Below, in pieces: positions 17,734 through 26,704 of a stretch of 64,000 nucleotides of DNA. Where the stretch lies: the NCBI RefSeq assembly GCF_910578695.1, contig NZ_CAJTQJ010000004.1, positions 1-64,000 of the forward strand. Reading direction: 5' to 3'. The stretch comes from an uncultured Brachyspira sp. Its GTDB lineage: Bacteria > Spirochaetota > Brachyspiria > Brachyspirales > Brachyspiraceae. The notes below the pieces were generated by a model, which did not search any database, had not been told where the DNA came from, and was given only the letters and a program-made list of their open reading frames with translations. Position 1 is the first letter of the stretch, and each line of letters starts with the position of its first letter. A program made the translations under genes and the position numbers.

Positions 17734-20664
17734 TTAATTCGTATTATCCTTTCCATGACAATGTTTGTATTTTTTACCGCTTCCGCAAGGACAAGGATCA
17801 TTTCTTCCTATTTTCTGAGTCATCTTAACATTAGCCTGAGAGGCTTTTACTTTGCTTTGCATATTTTGAGTCATAGCACTTGCACTTAACTTTTCTTCAA
17901 TTCCTCCGTCAAATGCACTTTCTCTCTCAATACTTTCAAATGATTTAGGTATTATTTTTACTCTCATTATAAGGTTTACAAGCTCATTATGTATAGCATT
18001 CATAGTAGCTACAAACATTTTATATCCCTCTAATTTGTATTCTGTAAGAGGATTTTTTTCAGCATATCCTCTAAGCCCTATGCCTTCCCTTAAACTGTCC
18101 ATAGCAAATAGATGATCCTTCCATCTGTTATCTATTATTGAAAGGAATATATTTTTTTCTACTTCTCTGAATATTTTTTCATCTGTTTCTAACGCTTTTT
18201 TTCTGTATGCTTCTAACAGCAGTCTGCTTATATTTTTTACAGAATTATCAACTCCACCCTCTACAGCCTTATTAGCAGCATCTTCTTCTATGCCTATTAA
18301 ATAACTGTTAAGCCATTTTGTTACTTCCAAAGCATCAACATTCTTTTTATTTACAGATATATCTTCAATTGTTTCTTCTGTTACTTCATATATAATTTCT
18401 TCTACTCTGGCAGATATATCATCAGAGTAAAGTATATAATCTCTCTCTCCGTAAACTGCCATACGCTGCTGATTCATAACATCATCATACTCAAGCAAAT
18501 TTTTTCTTATATCAAAGTTTCTGCCCTCAACTTTTCTCTGAGCATTTTCTATTGATTTATTAAGCCATTTATGTTCTAATTCCTCTTCTTCGCCCATTCC
18601 CATAGCAAGCATCATTCTTGAAACTCTCTCGCCTCCGAAAAGACGCATTAAGTCATCTTCAAGAGATAAGAAAAATACGCTAAGTCCAGGGTCGCCCTGT
18701 CTTCCGCTTCTTCCCCTAAGCTGATTATCAATTCTTCTAGCTTCATGTCTTTCGCTTCCTATAACATGCAAGCCTCCTGCAGCAAGTACTGTTTCTTTAT
18801 CTGCTTTAGACTTTTCATTTATCTGAATTATTCTATCTATTTTTTCTGTCATTTCTAATGCATTATTTTTTTCAGCTAATTCTTTAGCCTCTTCAATTTT
18901 GCCTGCAATAACATTTCTTACAAAAGCCTCTTTATAGATATCTATAGATTTAACTTTTTTTGTTAATTCTTCTTTTTTATAAGGATCTCTCTCTTTGAAA
19001 GCCTTATCTTTCATAAGTACAAGTATCTGTTCTATTTCAGCAATGCCTTTAGCAACAGGATTCCCGCCAAGTACAATATCGGTACCCCTTCCAGCCATAT
19101 TTGTAGCAAGAGTAACTGCTCCCGGTTCTCCAGCCTGTGCTATTATTGCAGCTTCTCTCGAATGGTTTTTAGCATTCAAAACTTCATGATTTATTTTATG
19201 TCTTTTAAAGATTTTAGAAAGCTCTTCATTCATTTCCACTGATACAGTACCCACAAGTACAGGTTTTCCAGAGTTCTGAAGTTCTTTAATATATTTTGCC
19301 AATGCCTCAAATTTAGCTTTTCTTGTTCTGTATATTTTGTCTGATAAATCCTGTCTTGCTATAGGCTTATTAGTTGGTATAACAGCAACATCTAATTTGT
19401 ATATTTTATAAAATTCTTCAGCCTCTGTTTCTGCGGTACCTGTCATACCTGAAAGTTTAGGATACATTCTGAAATAATTTTGGAATGTTATTGTAGCATA
19501 AGTCTGCGATTCATTTTGTATAGCAACTTTTTCTTTAGCCTCTATTGCCTGATGAAGTCCGTCGCTGTATCTTCTTCCTTCAAGTACGCGTCCTGTAAAT
19601 TCATCTACAATTAAAACTTCTCCGTCTGCAACCATATAATCAACATCGCGTTTAAATACTTTATGTGCCTTTAATGCCTGATTAACATGATGTACTATTG
19701 TACTGCTTTGAGCTCCGTATAAATTTTCTACATTAAGAAGTTTTTCTACTTTATGTACTCCTTCTTCTGTAAGATATACATTTTTATCTTTTTCATCTAA
19801 TACATAATCGCCTGTGCCTGCAATTTCACGCATTCTTTCATCTACTTCCGCCTGTTTAAGCATAGGTATTATTCTGTCAATTTCATAATACATTTTAATA
19901 TTTTTTTCAGCAGGTCCTGATATTATAAGAGGAGTTCTAGCCTCATCTATCAAAATACTATCAACCTCATCTACTATAGCAAAATAGAATTTTCTCTGAA
20001 CTTTATCCTCTTTTCTTGTAACCATATTATCTCTTAAATAGTCGAATCCGAATTCATTATTAGTACCATAAACAATATCACAGTTATAAACGGCTCTTCT
20101 TTCAGGGGAATGCGGTTTTGTATTGTCAAGTATTCCTATACTTATACCAAGCATAGAATATATAGGCGTCATCCATTCAGCATCTCTTTTAGCAAGATAA
20201 TCATTCACCGTAATAACATGCACGCCAAGTCCTGTTAAAGCATTAAGATAAACAGCAAGAGTAGCCACAAGAGTTTTACCTTCGCCTGTTTTCATCTCTG
20301 CGATTCTTCCCTGATGAAGTACAGCCCCTCCCATAATCTGCACATCAAAATGTCTCATACCTGTAGTTCTTATACTAGCTTCTCTTACAACGGCAAATGC
20401 TTCAGGAAGTATTTCATCTAATATATCTTGGAGTTTCTTTTTATTTTCATCTTTGCTTAAATCTAATTCTTCTGTTTTGCATCCTATATGTTTTTCTACT
20501 CTTTCTCTAAACTCTTTTGTTTTATTTGCAATTTCTTCATTGCTTAATTTTTTTATTTCTTCTTCAAATGATAATGTTTTTTCTGCTATAGGCTTTAATA
20601 TTTTAGCGTCATTTTGTTCTTTAGAGCCGAATATCAATTTGAATACTAAATCCATTGCCCCCAT
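17734..20664 (-). CDS. secA: preprotein translocase ATPase
   Basis: SecA drives export of unfolded proteins through SecYEG. Walker A is in MKTGEGKTLVA (about residues 124-134) and the DEVD motif in IVDEVDSILIDEARTP. The motor motif TNMAGRGTDI and the C-terminal zinc site CPCGSGKKYKHC, which binds SecB and phospholipid, are present. At 976 residues it is full length. AAGGAG lies 10 nt before the chosen ATG; a second in-frame ATG is three codons on. The gene is divergent from the flbB-like gene. Confidence 0.97.
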   Translation of the reverse strand: MGAMDLVFKLIFGSKEQNDAKILKPIAEKTLSFEEEIKKLSNEEIANKTKEFRERVEKHIGCKTEELDLSKDENKKKLQDILDEILPEAFAVVREASIRTTGMRHFDVQIMGGAVLHQGRIAEMKTGEGKTLVATLAVYLNALTGLGVHVITVNDYLAKRDAEWMTPIYSMLGISIGILDNTKPHSPERRAVYNCDIVYGTNNEFGFDYLRDNMVTRKEDKVQRKFYFAIVDEVDSILIDEARTPLIISGPAEKNIKMYYEIDRIIPMLKQAEVDERMREIAGTGDYVLDEKDKNVYLTEEGVHKVEKLLNVENLYGAQSSTIVHHVNQALKAHKVFKRDVDYMVADGEVLIVDEFTGRVLEGRRYSDGLHQAIEAKEKVAIQNESQTYATITFQNYFRMYPKLSGMTGTAETEAEEFYKIYKLDVAVIPTNKPIARQDLSDKIYRTRKAKFEALAKYIKELQNSGKPVLVGTVSVEMNEELSKIFKRHKINHEVLNAKNHSREAAIIAQAGEPGAVTLATNMAGRGTDIVLGGNPVAKGIAEIEQILVLMKDKAFKERDPYKKEELTKKVKSIDIYKEAFVRNVIAGKIEEAKELAEKNNALEMTEKIDRIIQINEKSKADKETVLAAGGLHVIGSERHEARRIDNQLRGRSGRQGDPGLSVFFLSLEDDLMRLFGGERVSRMMLAMGMGEEEELEHKWLNKSIENAQRKVEGRNFDIRKNLLEYDDVMNQQRMAVYGERDYILYSDDISARVEEIIYEVTEETIEDISVNKKNVDALEVTKWLNSYLIGIEEDAANKAVEGGVDNSVKNISRLLLEAYRKKALETDEKIFREVEKNIFLSIIDNRWKDHLFAMDSLREGIGLRGYAEKNPLTEYKLEGYKMFVATMNAIHNELVNLIMRVKIIPKSFESIERESAFDGGIEEKLSASAMTQNMQSKVKASQANVKMTQKIGRNDPCPCGSGKKYKHCHGKDNTN

Positions 20665-20847
20665 TAGTCATAAACTCCTTAAAATTATTAATGCGAAAAT
20701 TAAAAATATTGTATATTAAAACTTAATAATAACATAAAATGTAAATATAATAAAGCAGTAAATAAGTATTTTTATAACTGCATATATTTCATATTTTTTT
20801 ATATTAATAAACAAAAAAATATGATAACTAAATATTTTTTTATTACG

Positions 20848-20918
20848 ATAATAATTATGATAACAAAATTCAAATAATATATTGTTTTTTATATATATTA
20901 TGTTATCATAATTATTAT
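20848..20918. promoter_or_regulatory. 17-bp perfect inverted repeat ahead of flbB-like gene
   Basis: ATAATAATTATGATAAC at 20848-20864 is repeated in reverse complement at 20902-20918, with 37 bases between. A third TATGATAAC lies just upstream (about 20820-20828). The site sits 25 bases before the start codon, in the divergent gap shared with secA, and could be an operator or a 5'-UTR hairpin. Confidence 0.5.
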
Positions 20919-20943
20919 ATTTGCAGTAAGGTGATTAAAGGTT

Positions 20944-21669
20944 ATGAGATTAAAAATAGGTATTTTAACTATAGTAAATTTAATAGCATTTATAGCAGTA
21001 TTATATATGTTTGATATATTCGGTGTTGTTAATTATTATACTTTAATGCGTAATAAAATAGCTCCGAATGCACCTAGTTTTTTAACAAGGTTTATGCAAA
21101 AACCAAGAGTTGAAGATATGACTCTTCTTGCAAGAGATGATCTTAATAAAATGAGAGAGTCCTTTAATTTAAGAGAGAAAGATTTGCAGGCTCAGGAATC
21201 TTTAATAGCAAGCAAAGCAATGGAATTAAATACTCAGTCCGAATTAATAGAACAAGACAGACAAAACCTTTTAAATGCTTGGTCTAATTATCAGGCTACT
21301 ATGGATGAATCTTCTCAATATCAATTAGTATTGACTGACTTAGCTAATAAAATCAACAGTATGCCTCCTCAAAACTCTGTAGCATTACTTAATCAGCTGG
21401 CGGCAAATGGATCTGATGATTTAGTAATAGATGTATTATTAGAAATGGACGCTATAGCTGCTGCTGAAGGAAGAAGCAGTACTACTTCTTATCTATTAAG
21501 CTTGATGGAAGCAAATGTTGCTGCGAGAATATTAGAGAAATATGAAGCAAGATCCAATCCCGGCAGTAATACTGTACCTTCTTCGCCTAATGATTTTCCT
21601 AATTACTTACCTGATGATATGAATAATGATGATATGCTTAATGAAAGTATAATGGATATGGGAGCATAA
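20944..21669 (+). CDS. FlbB/MotE-like flagellar collar protein
   Basis: One N-terminal transmembrane segment (about residues 5-27) is followed by a long coiled coil (about 55-120). The C-terminal helical repeats (NSVALLNQLAANGSDDLVIDVLLEM, in two parts, about 140-200) resemble the MgtE_N/MotE fold. The tail is Pro/Asn-rich. This layout matches FlbB, which in Borrelia forms the periplasmic collar around the flagellar motor. The match is by architecture, not by residue-level certainty, and no other flagellar gene is adjacent, so the symbol is withheld. SD GTAAGGTG lies near the start. Two terminators follow. Confidence 0.6.
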   Translation: MRLKIGILTIVNLIAFIAVLYMFDIFGVVNYYTLMRNKIAPNAPSFLTRFMQKPRVEDMTLLARDDLNKMRESFNLREKDLQAQESLIASKAMELNTQSELIEQDRQNLLNAWSNYQATMDESSQYQLVLTDLANKINSMPPQNSVALLNQLAANGSDDLVIDVLLEMDAIAAAEGRSSTTSYLLSLMEANVAARILEKYEARSNPGSNTVPSSPNDFPNYLPDDMNNDDMLNESIMDMGA

Positions 21670-21700
21670 AAGTTTTTTAATAATCAGAAATAAAAATTAT

Positions 21701-21736
21701 AAGCCTTTCTTAAATATTTAAGGGAGGCTTTTTTTG
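21701..21736 (+). terminator. first terminator after the flbB-like gene
   Basis: AAGCCT (21701-21706) pairs with AGGCTT (21725-21730). The self-complementary CTTAAATATTTAAG lies inside, and a T tract follows. Confidence 0.85.
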
Positions 21737-21752
21737 TTTATATAAATAATTT

Positions 21753-21787
21753 GGGGCTATCCTAGATAACTAAAAAGCCCCTTTTTT
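21753..21787 (+). terminator. second terminator-like element
   Basis: GGGGCT (21753-21758) pairs with AGCCCC (21776-21781), followed by six T. Its left arm and loop resemble an inverted block at 17686-17708, so it is part of a repeated module. Confidence 0.7.
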
Positions 21788-21898
21788 AATAAATTATATA
21801 ATTGTTTTTCTTTATTTATGCCAAAGCTTTACTGAGTTCATATTTACATTTAAATAATTTTTATTTAATTCAATAATTACAAAACATAATATTATTAT

Positions 21899-22160
21899 AA
21901 CTTTTCTATTTCTTATTTACTAATAAAAAAACTTGTACCGATATCGGCATTATCTCCTGCCATTCTACGAATGTCATACACTCATAATTTTTATATTTAG
22001 CTTTCTAGTATTTAAAAAAATTATTAGTTTTTATTGTTGCTAGCAATAAACTTGCTTAATAATAGCTGACAACTTCCTTATGTCAGTTGCTAGCGATAAA
22101 CTCGCTTTAAATTAACTTATAACTTCCTTCGTCAGTTATAAGCTGTTCGTTTATCTTTAT
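21899..22160. repeat. dispersed structured repeat, copy 3
   Basis: Shares the CTATTTCTTATTTACTAAT lead-in, ACTTGT, and the palindrome CCGATATCGG (21938-21947) with the copy at 17150-17240. Further on are hairpins with nearly the same loop but different stems: CAACT/AGTTG and CTTATAACT (22116-22124)/AGTTATAAG (22134-22142). It lies between the convergent flbB-like gene and glyS; no open frame in it is credible. Confidence 0.78.
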
Positions 22161-24254
22161 TTATTTTATCAAGCTGGAAAAATCAAGCATATTTTTGAAA
22201 ATTTTATCTGCTAAAGAAAGCAAAGCTATGCGGTTATTTTTTATTTTCTCATCTTCCACATTTACCATAATATCTTTAAAAAATTTATCCAATGGCTCAT
22301 ATAAACTTGCAAGCAAAGCGAATGTTTTTTCATATTCTTTATTTTCCATAAGTTTATTAACTTCGCTTAATTTTTCTTTATAAATATTATACAGAGATTT
22401 TTCTGCCTCTTCTTTTAATAAAGATTCATCTAAATTAGCATCTTTTGAAGACTTAATAATATTCTTTAACCTTTTAAATACCGCTAAAAGATTAGAAAAT
22501 AACTCTCCATTTTTATTTCTAAATGCATCAATAGCCTCTATTTTTAGATAAGCGTCATATATATCATCTATACCCGTAGATAAAACTCCAGTAATAGAAT
22601 CTTTAGCAAAATCAATATCATTTTCAAAACGCGATTTAAAAAACTCAAATATATCTTTTACCAAATCTTCGCTCTTATTATTTCTAGCATCTTTAGGCAT
22701 AGAATTAAGAGAATCTTCTATTAATTTCTTAAGATTGATATGCTTTTTAGATTTTATAAGTATATTTATAATGCCAAGTGCCTGCCTTCTCAAAGCATTA
22801 GGATCTTGAGAGCCCGTAGGTATATCCCCTACATAAAAACCAGCAGTAATATTATCCATTTTATCTAAAATAGCTATAGTTTTACCTGTATCATTTGAAG
22901 GTATTTCATCAGAAGCGAATAAAGGCTTATACTGTTCATTTATAGCTAAAGAAATATCATCATTAAGATTCATAGACTTAGCAAAATATCCGCCCATTAT
23001 ACCCTGAAGTTCTGGGAAATTATAAACCATATTACTAACTAAATCTGATTTCATATATTTAACAGCTTTAAGTATATTTTCTTTATCCTTACCATATCCC
23101 AATAGATTTATTAAAAGCTCAGAATTCTTCTCAAGTCTTTTTACTTTATCGGAAACACTTCCAAGTTCTTTTCTAAACATAAGCATTTCAAGTCTTTCAT
23201 TCATTTCGTCCATACCTTTTTTAATATCTTCCTGATAAAGAAATCTTCCGTCTGAAAGCCTTGCTGTTAAAACTCTTATATTTCCTGCTGTTATCTGAGT
23301 AGTTTTAGGCTGATTAGCTGTTATCACGAACAGATTAGTTAAAGAACCGTCCTTTTTGCATAATGGAAAATATTTCTGATGTTCAATCATTTCGCTTATT
23401 AATACCTCTTTAGGCACTTCTAAAAATTTTGAATCAAATTCAGCTGTGAATAAATGAGGTTCTTCTACTAAATCCGCAACTATTTCGGACACCTTTTTCT
23501 TTGAGACAGATTCAAATCCATACTCTTTTTCAATATTTTCAAGCTGATTAATAATATTTTCTAATCTCTTTTCTCTTGATACTATAACATGCTTTTCTAA
23601 TAATATTTTTTCATAGTCTTTAGGATTATTAATTTCAGTAAACTCAGGAGAAAGAAGCCTATGTCCTGTTAATTTATTATTAGTTTCTATTCCTGCAACA
23701 GCAGTTTTAATAATTTCATCGCCGAATAAAGCAAGAACATTTCTAATAGGGCGTACAAAAGCAAAATCTTTATCCCCCCATCTCATTTTCTTTTTGAAAT
23801 CTATAGATGAAATAATATTTTCTAACTTTTCTTCAAACAGCTTTTTAGTTTCTATTCCTTTTTTTTCTTTTTTTACAAATATATATTTTCTGCCTTTTAC
23901 TTCTTTTAAATACGGCTTATCAAATGATTCATTTTCATCTATATTTTTTATAGAATCTGCATTAATATTATGAGATTTTAAAAAACCTTCTCCCGCTTTT
24001 GTCAAAACTCCGTCTTTTACAGCACTTTCAAATAAAGGTCCTCTAAATTCTATAATCTCATCTTTTGATTTCTCTTCTGCATTTTCTGCCAATACAGCTA
24101 ATCTTCTAGGAGTAGTATATGAATTGATACAGCTAAAATTAACACCATTACTTTTTAATATATTTTCTACTATCTTTTTGAAACTTAAACTTGCAGGATA
24201 TGCAAAATCAGCAGGTATTTCTTCAACTAATATTTCAATAAGCAAATCTTTCAC
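22161..24254 (-). CDS. glyS: glycyl-tRNA synthetase beta subunit
   Basis: The beta subunit of the bacterial tetrameric glycyl-tRNA synthetase, which binds tRNA and contains HD-like and anticodon-binding domains. The start MKDLLIEILVEEIPADF, the segment FRGPLF and the central RVLTARLSDGRFLYQED are family signatures, and the 697-residue length is normal. The alpha subunit gene glyQ is not adjacent; in many genomes the two are neighbours, so here it must lie elsewhere. The gene is convergent with the flbB-like gene and divergent from the receiver-LpxC fusion. Confidence 0.94.
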   Translation of the reverse strand: MKDLLIEILVEEIPADFAYPASLSFKKIVENILKSNGVNFSCINSYTTPRRLAVLAENAEEKSKDEIIEFRGPLFESAVKDGVLTKAGEGFLKSHNINADSIKNIDENESFDKPYLKEVKGRKYIFVKKEKKGIETKKLFEEKLENIISSIDFKKKMRWGDKDFAFVRPIRNVLALFGDEIIKTAVAGIETNNKLTGHRLLSPEFTEINNPKDYEKILLEKHVIVSREKRLENIINQLENIEKEYGFESVSKKKVSEIVADLVEEPHLFTAEFDSKFLEVPKEVLISEMIEHQKYFPLCKKDGSLTNLFVITANQPKTTQITAGNIRVLTARLSDGRFLYQEDIKKGMDEMNERLEMLMFRKELGSVSDKVKRLEKNSELLINLLGYGKDKENILKAVKYMKSDLVSNMVYNFPELQGIMGGYFAKSMNLNDDISLAINEQYKPLFASDEIPSNDTGKTIAILDKMDNITAGFYVGDIPTGSQDPNALRRQALGIINILIKSKKHINLKKLIEDSLNSMPKDARNNKSEDLVKDIFEFFKSRFENDIDFAKDSITGVLSTGIDDIYDAYLKIEAIDAFRNKNGELFSNLLAVFKRLKNIIKSSKDANLDESLLKEEAEKSLYNIYKEKLSEVNKLMENKEYEKTFALLASLYEPLDKFFKDIMVNVEDEKIKNNRIALLSLADKIFKNMLDFSSLIK

Positions 24255-24401
24255 TTTAATATCCCTTAAAATAATAATTCAGTATATTTTATATTTAATA
24301 TAAAAAAAAACAATATTTTTTATAATTTTGTTAACTATTTGTTTATTTTTAAGGTTTTTTTAAAAAATAAGTATTATTTAAAAGCAAATATAATTTATAT
24401 A

Positions 24402-24430
24402 TTGATTTTATATAATTAATAATATATATT
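24402..24430 (+). promoter_or_regulatory. candidate promoter of the receiver-lpxC operon
   Basis: TTGATT (24402-24407) and TATATT (24425-24430) with a 17-nt spacer, 65 bases ahead of the start. The surroundings are very AT-rich, so this is tentative. Confidence 0.4.
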
Positions 24431-24494
24431 TATATAAATATTATTATGTAAATAGATTATATATATTATAAATAAAAATGTGAGATTTTTTAAT

Positions 24495-25787
24495 ATGCAG
24501 ACAGTAACAACTAAACAAAATATATTGATTATAGATGATGAAGAAGATATACTTACTACATGTCAGAGTATTTTAGAAGGCGAAGGCTATGATGTAGATA
24601 TAGCAAAAAATTATAAAGAAGCAGAACAAATTTTTAATAATAAAAAAATAAATTTAGTATTTTTAGATGTATGGCTTCCTGATGTAGACGGATTAGATAT
24701 TTTGTCTTATATAAAGGAGAAATATCCTTCTACAGCTGTAATTATAATGAGCGGACATGCAGGAGTTGAAACTGCTGTAAGAACTACTAAAATGGGAGCT
24801 TATGATTTTTTAGAGAAGCCTATCAGCATATCTAAACTTCTTTCAAGCTGCGATGAAGTATTCAGAGAAAATGAAAATAAAAATGAAAGCATTGAATCTA
24901 ATAATAAAGAATATCATAATATAAAACATAATGAAAAATATAAAATTAAGCAGAGAACTATAGCTAAAAGCATTGTAGTAAGCGGATTTGCTTTAATGGA
25001 AGGAAGAAAAACTGCATTAACATTAGTTCCTGCCGATGCTGATACAGGAATAGTTTTTATAGATATAAATACAAATACCCGTATAAAACTTTCTAATGAT
25101 AATATACTTTCTAAAGATAAATCAGGAGCAGTTAACTCTACTGCATTAGTATCAGGAAACAGATATATAAAAACTACCGAACATTTTTTGGCTGCACTTC
25201 ATATGATGGGAATAACCAATTTAATAGTAAAATGCGACGGAGAAGTTCCTAATGTAGACGGTTCTGCTTTGGTATTTTGCGATGCATTGAAAGAGGCTGG
25301 TTTTGCAGAGCAAGATGCTTATATAGAGCCTATAGTTATAGATGATACTTTAACTTATGGAAATGTTAATGATAATGAAACATATATAATACTTTCTCCT
25401 TATGACGGATTTGAAGTAAGTCTCCGCATAGATTTTGCAGGAAGTATAGGCGTTCAGAAATATACATATAGATTTGAAGATTTTAATCAATTTACTGAAG
25501 AGATAGGAAAAGCCAGATCATTTAATACTATAGATAATATAGACTATGCACAAAAAATGGGTATGGCTGGAAGCGGTATGATAGGAAGCCATATACTTCT
25601 TTGCGATGGAAAAGTGATAAATACTAAACTTCATTTTGATAATGAGTTTGTAAGACATAAAATTTTAGATATAATCGGAGATTTATATATATTAGGCAGA
25701 CCTATAAGAGGAAAAGTTACTGCTAATAAGTCTTCGCATTCTTTTAATCATTCTGTTGTACATAATCTGGCAAATAGATATTTATAA
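24495..25787 (+). CDS. lpxC: response-regulator receiver fused to LpxC deacetylase
   Basis: The numbering starts at an in-frame GTG at 24480; the ATG at residue 6 (24495) is the more natural start, but neither has a strong SD. Residues about 13-128 form a complete receiver: acidic IDDEED, phospho-acceptor Asp63 in FLDVWLPDVDG, Ser91, and Lys113. After a charged linker, residues about 155-435 are LpxC, the zinc enzyme that deacetylates UDP-3-O-acyl-GlcNAc and commits flux to lipid A. TTEHFLAAL (Glu234, His235), VRHKILD (His393, Asp397) and His420 keep all E. coli catalytic and zinc positions. Typical LpxC is a free enzyme of about 300 residues. A sigma factor and hemW follow. Confidence 0.93.
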   Translation: MQTVTTKQNILIIDDEEDILTTCQSILEGEGYDVDIAKNYKEAEQIFNNKKINLVFLDVWLPDVDGLDILSYIKEKYPSTAVIIMSGHAGVETAVRTTKMGAYDFLEKPISISKLLSSCDEVFRENENKNESIESNNKEYHNIKHNEKYKIKQRTIAKSIVVSGFALMEGRKTALTLVPADADTGIVFIDINTNTRIKLSNDNILSKDKSGAVNSTALVSGNRYIKTTEHFLAALHMMGITNLIVKCDGEVPNVDGSALVFCDALKEAGFAEQDAYIEPIVIDDTLTYGNVNDNETYIILSPYDGFEVSLRIDFAGSIGVQKYTYRFEDFNQFTEEIGKARSFNTIDNIDYAQKMGMAGSGMIGSHILLCDGKVINTKLHFDNEFVRHKILDIIGDLYILGRPIRGKVTANKSSHSFNHSVVHNLANRYL

Positions 25788-25844
25788 ATTTGATTTAATA
25801 ATTAAAAATGATATAATTAGTAACCAATTTAAGGGTATTAAGGT

Positions 25845-26699
25845 ATGTCAGAAAGTAGTTTAAAAACTAATACAGAAGAACAAAATAATATATCATTATA
25901 TTTTGCAGATGCAAAAAAAGAAAGGCTTTTAACTAGAGAAGAAGAAATAGAACTTACTAAAAGATTAAAAGAGGGAGATGCTGAGGCAAGGAATAAACTT
26001 ATTAGAAGCAATTTAAGATTTGTAATTACTATAGCAAAGCAGTATAAAAACAGCGGGCTTTTACTTGAAGATTTGATAAGCGAAGGAAATTTAGGGCTTA
26101 TAATAGCAGCTGACAGATTCGATCCTGATAAGGGATATCATTTTATATCTTATGCAGTATATTGGATAAGACAAAGTATTTTAAGAGCTATCAATGAAAA
26201 ATCGAGACTTATAAGACTTCCTTTAAATAAGGCTATAGATTTGGTGGATTTAGAAAGAGCTGTACATCAATATTATTATAAAAGCGGTTATACTCCTGAT
26301 GTTAATGAGCTTGCTTCTATATTAAATAAAGATCCTAATGATATTCTTCATATTATGTCTATGAGTACAGAGCATATTTCTCTTGAGGGCGAATATAATT
26401 ATGACGGTATAAAATACAGGCTTATAGATACCATAGAAGATAAAACTTCTGAAAATGCAGAAGAAATTGCTGTAAATAAAGAGCTTGTAGAAGAATTAAA
26501 AACAGCTATTGAAAGTTTATCAGATATAGAAAAGCAAATAGTAAATGCAAGATACGGTATAGATCAGGATAAAAAAACATTAAAAGAAGTAGGAGAAATG
26601 TTTTCTTTTACTAAAGAGAGAATAAGACAAATAGAAAAAAAAGCATTAAGAAAAATGCATTCTCAGAAATATAGTTCATTAAAAGATTTCTTAATATAA
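25845..26699 (+). CDS. alternative sigma-70 family factor (group 2-like)
   Basis: A 284-residue sigma factor with regions 1.2 (ISLYFADAKKERLLTREEE), 2 (NLRFVITIAKQY, LGLIIAADRFD, FISYAVYWIRQSI), 3 and 4 (LKEVGEMFSFTKERIRQIE). It lacks region 1.1 and the long insert of the primary factor at 4358, so it is a second, non-housekeeping sigma of the RpoS/SigB-SigA-like type. It starts 57 nt after the receiver-LpxC gene and 5 nt before hemW, so the envelope enzyme and this factor may be expressed together. Its regulon is unknown. Confidence 0.87.
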   Translation: MSESSLKTNTEEQNNISLYFADAKKERLLTREEEIELTKRLKEGDAEARNKLIRSNLRFVITIAKQYKNSGLLLEDLISEGNLGLIIAADRFDPDKGYHFISYAVYWIRQSILRAINEKSRLIRLPLNKAIDLVDLERAVHQYYYKSGYTPDVNELASILNKDPNDILHIMSMSTEHISLEGEYNYDGIKYRLIDTIEDKTSENAEEIAVNKELVEELKTAIESLSDIEKQIVNARYGIDQDKKTLKEVGEMFSFTKERIRQIEKKALRKMHSQKYSSLKDFLI

Positions 26700-26704
26700 T
26701 AAAA

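Noticed and set aside
24495..25787. Receiver-LpxC as two genes with a missed stop codon
   Set aside because: The frame is continuous through a charged linker with no stop, and both domains use the same frame and bias, so fusion is accepted; assembly error is still to be ruled out.
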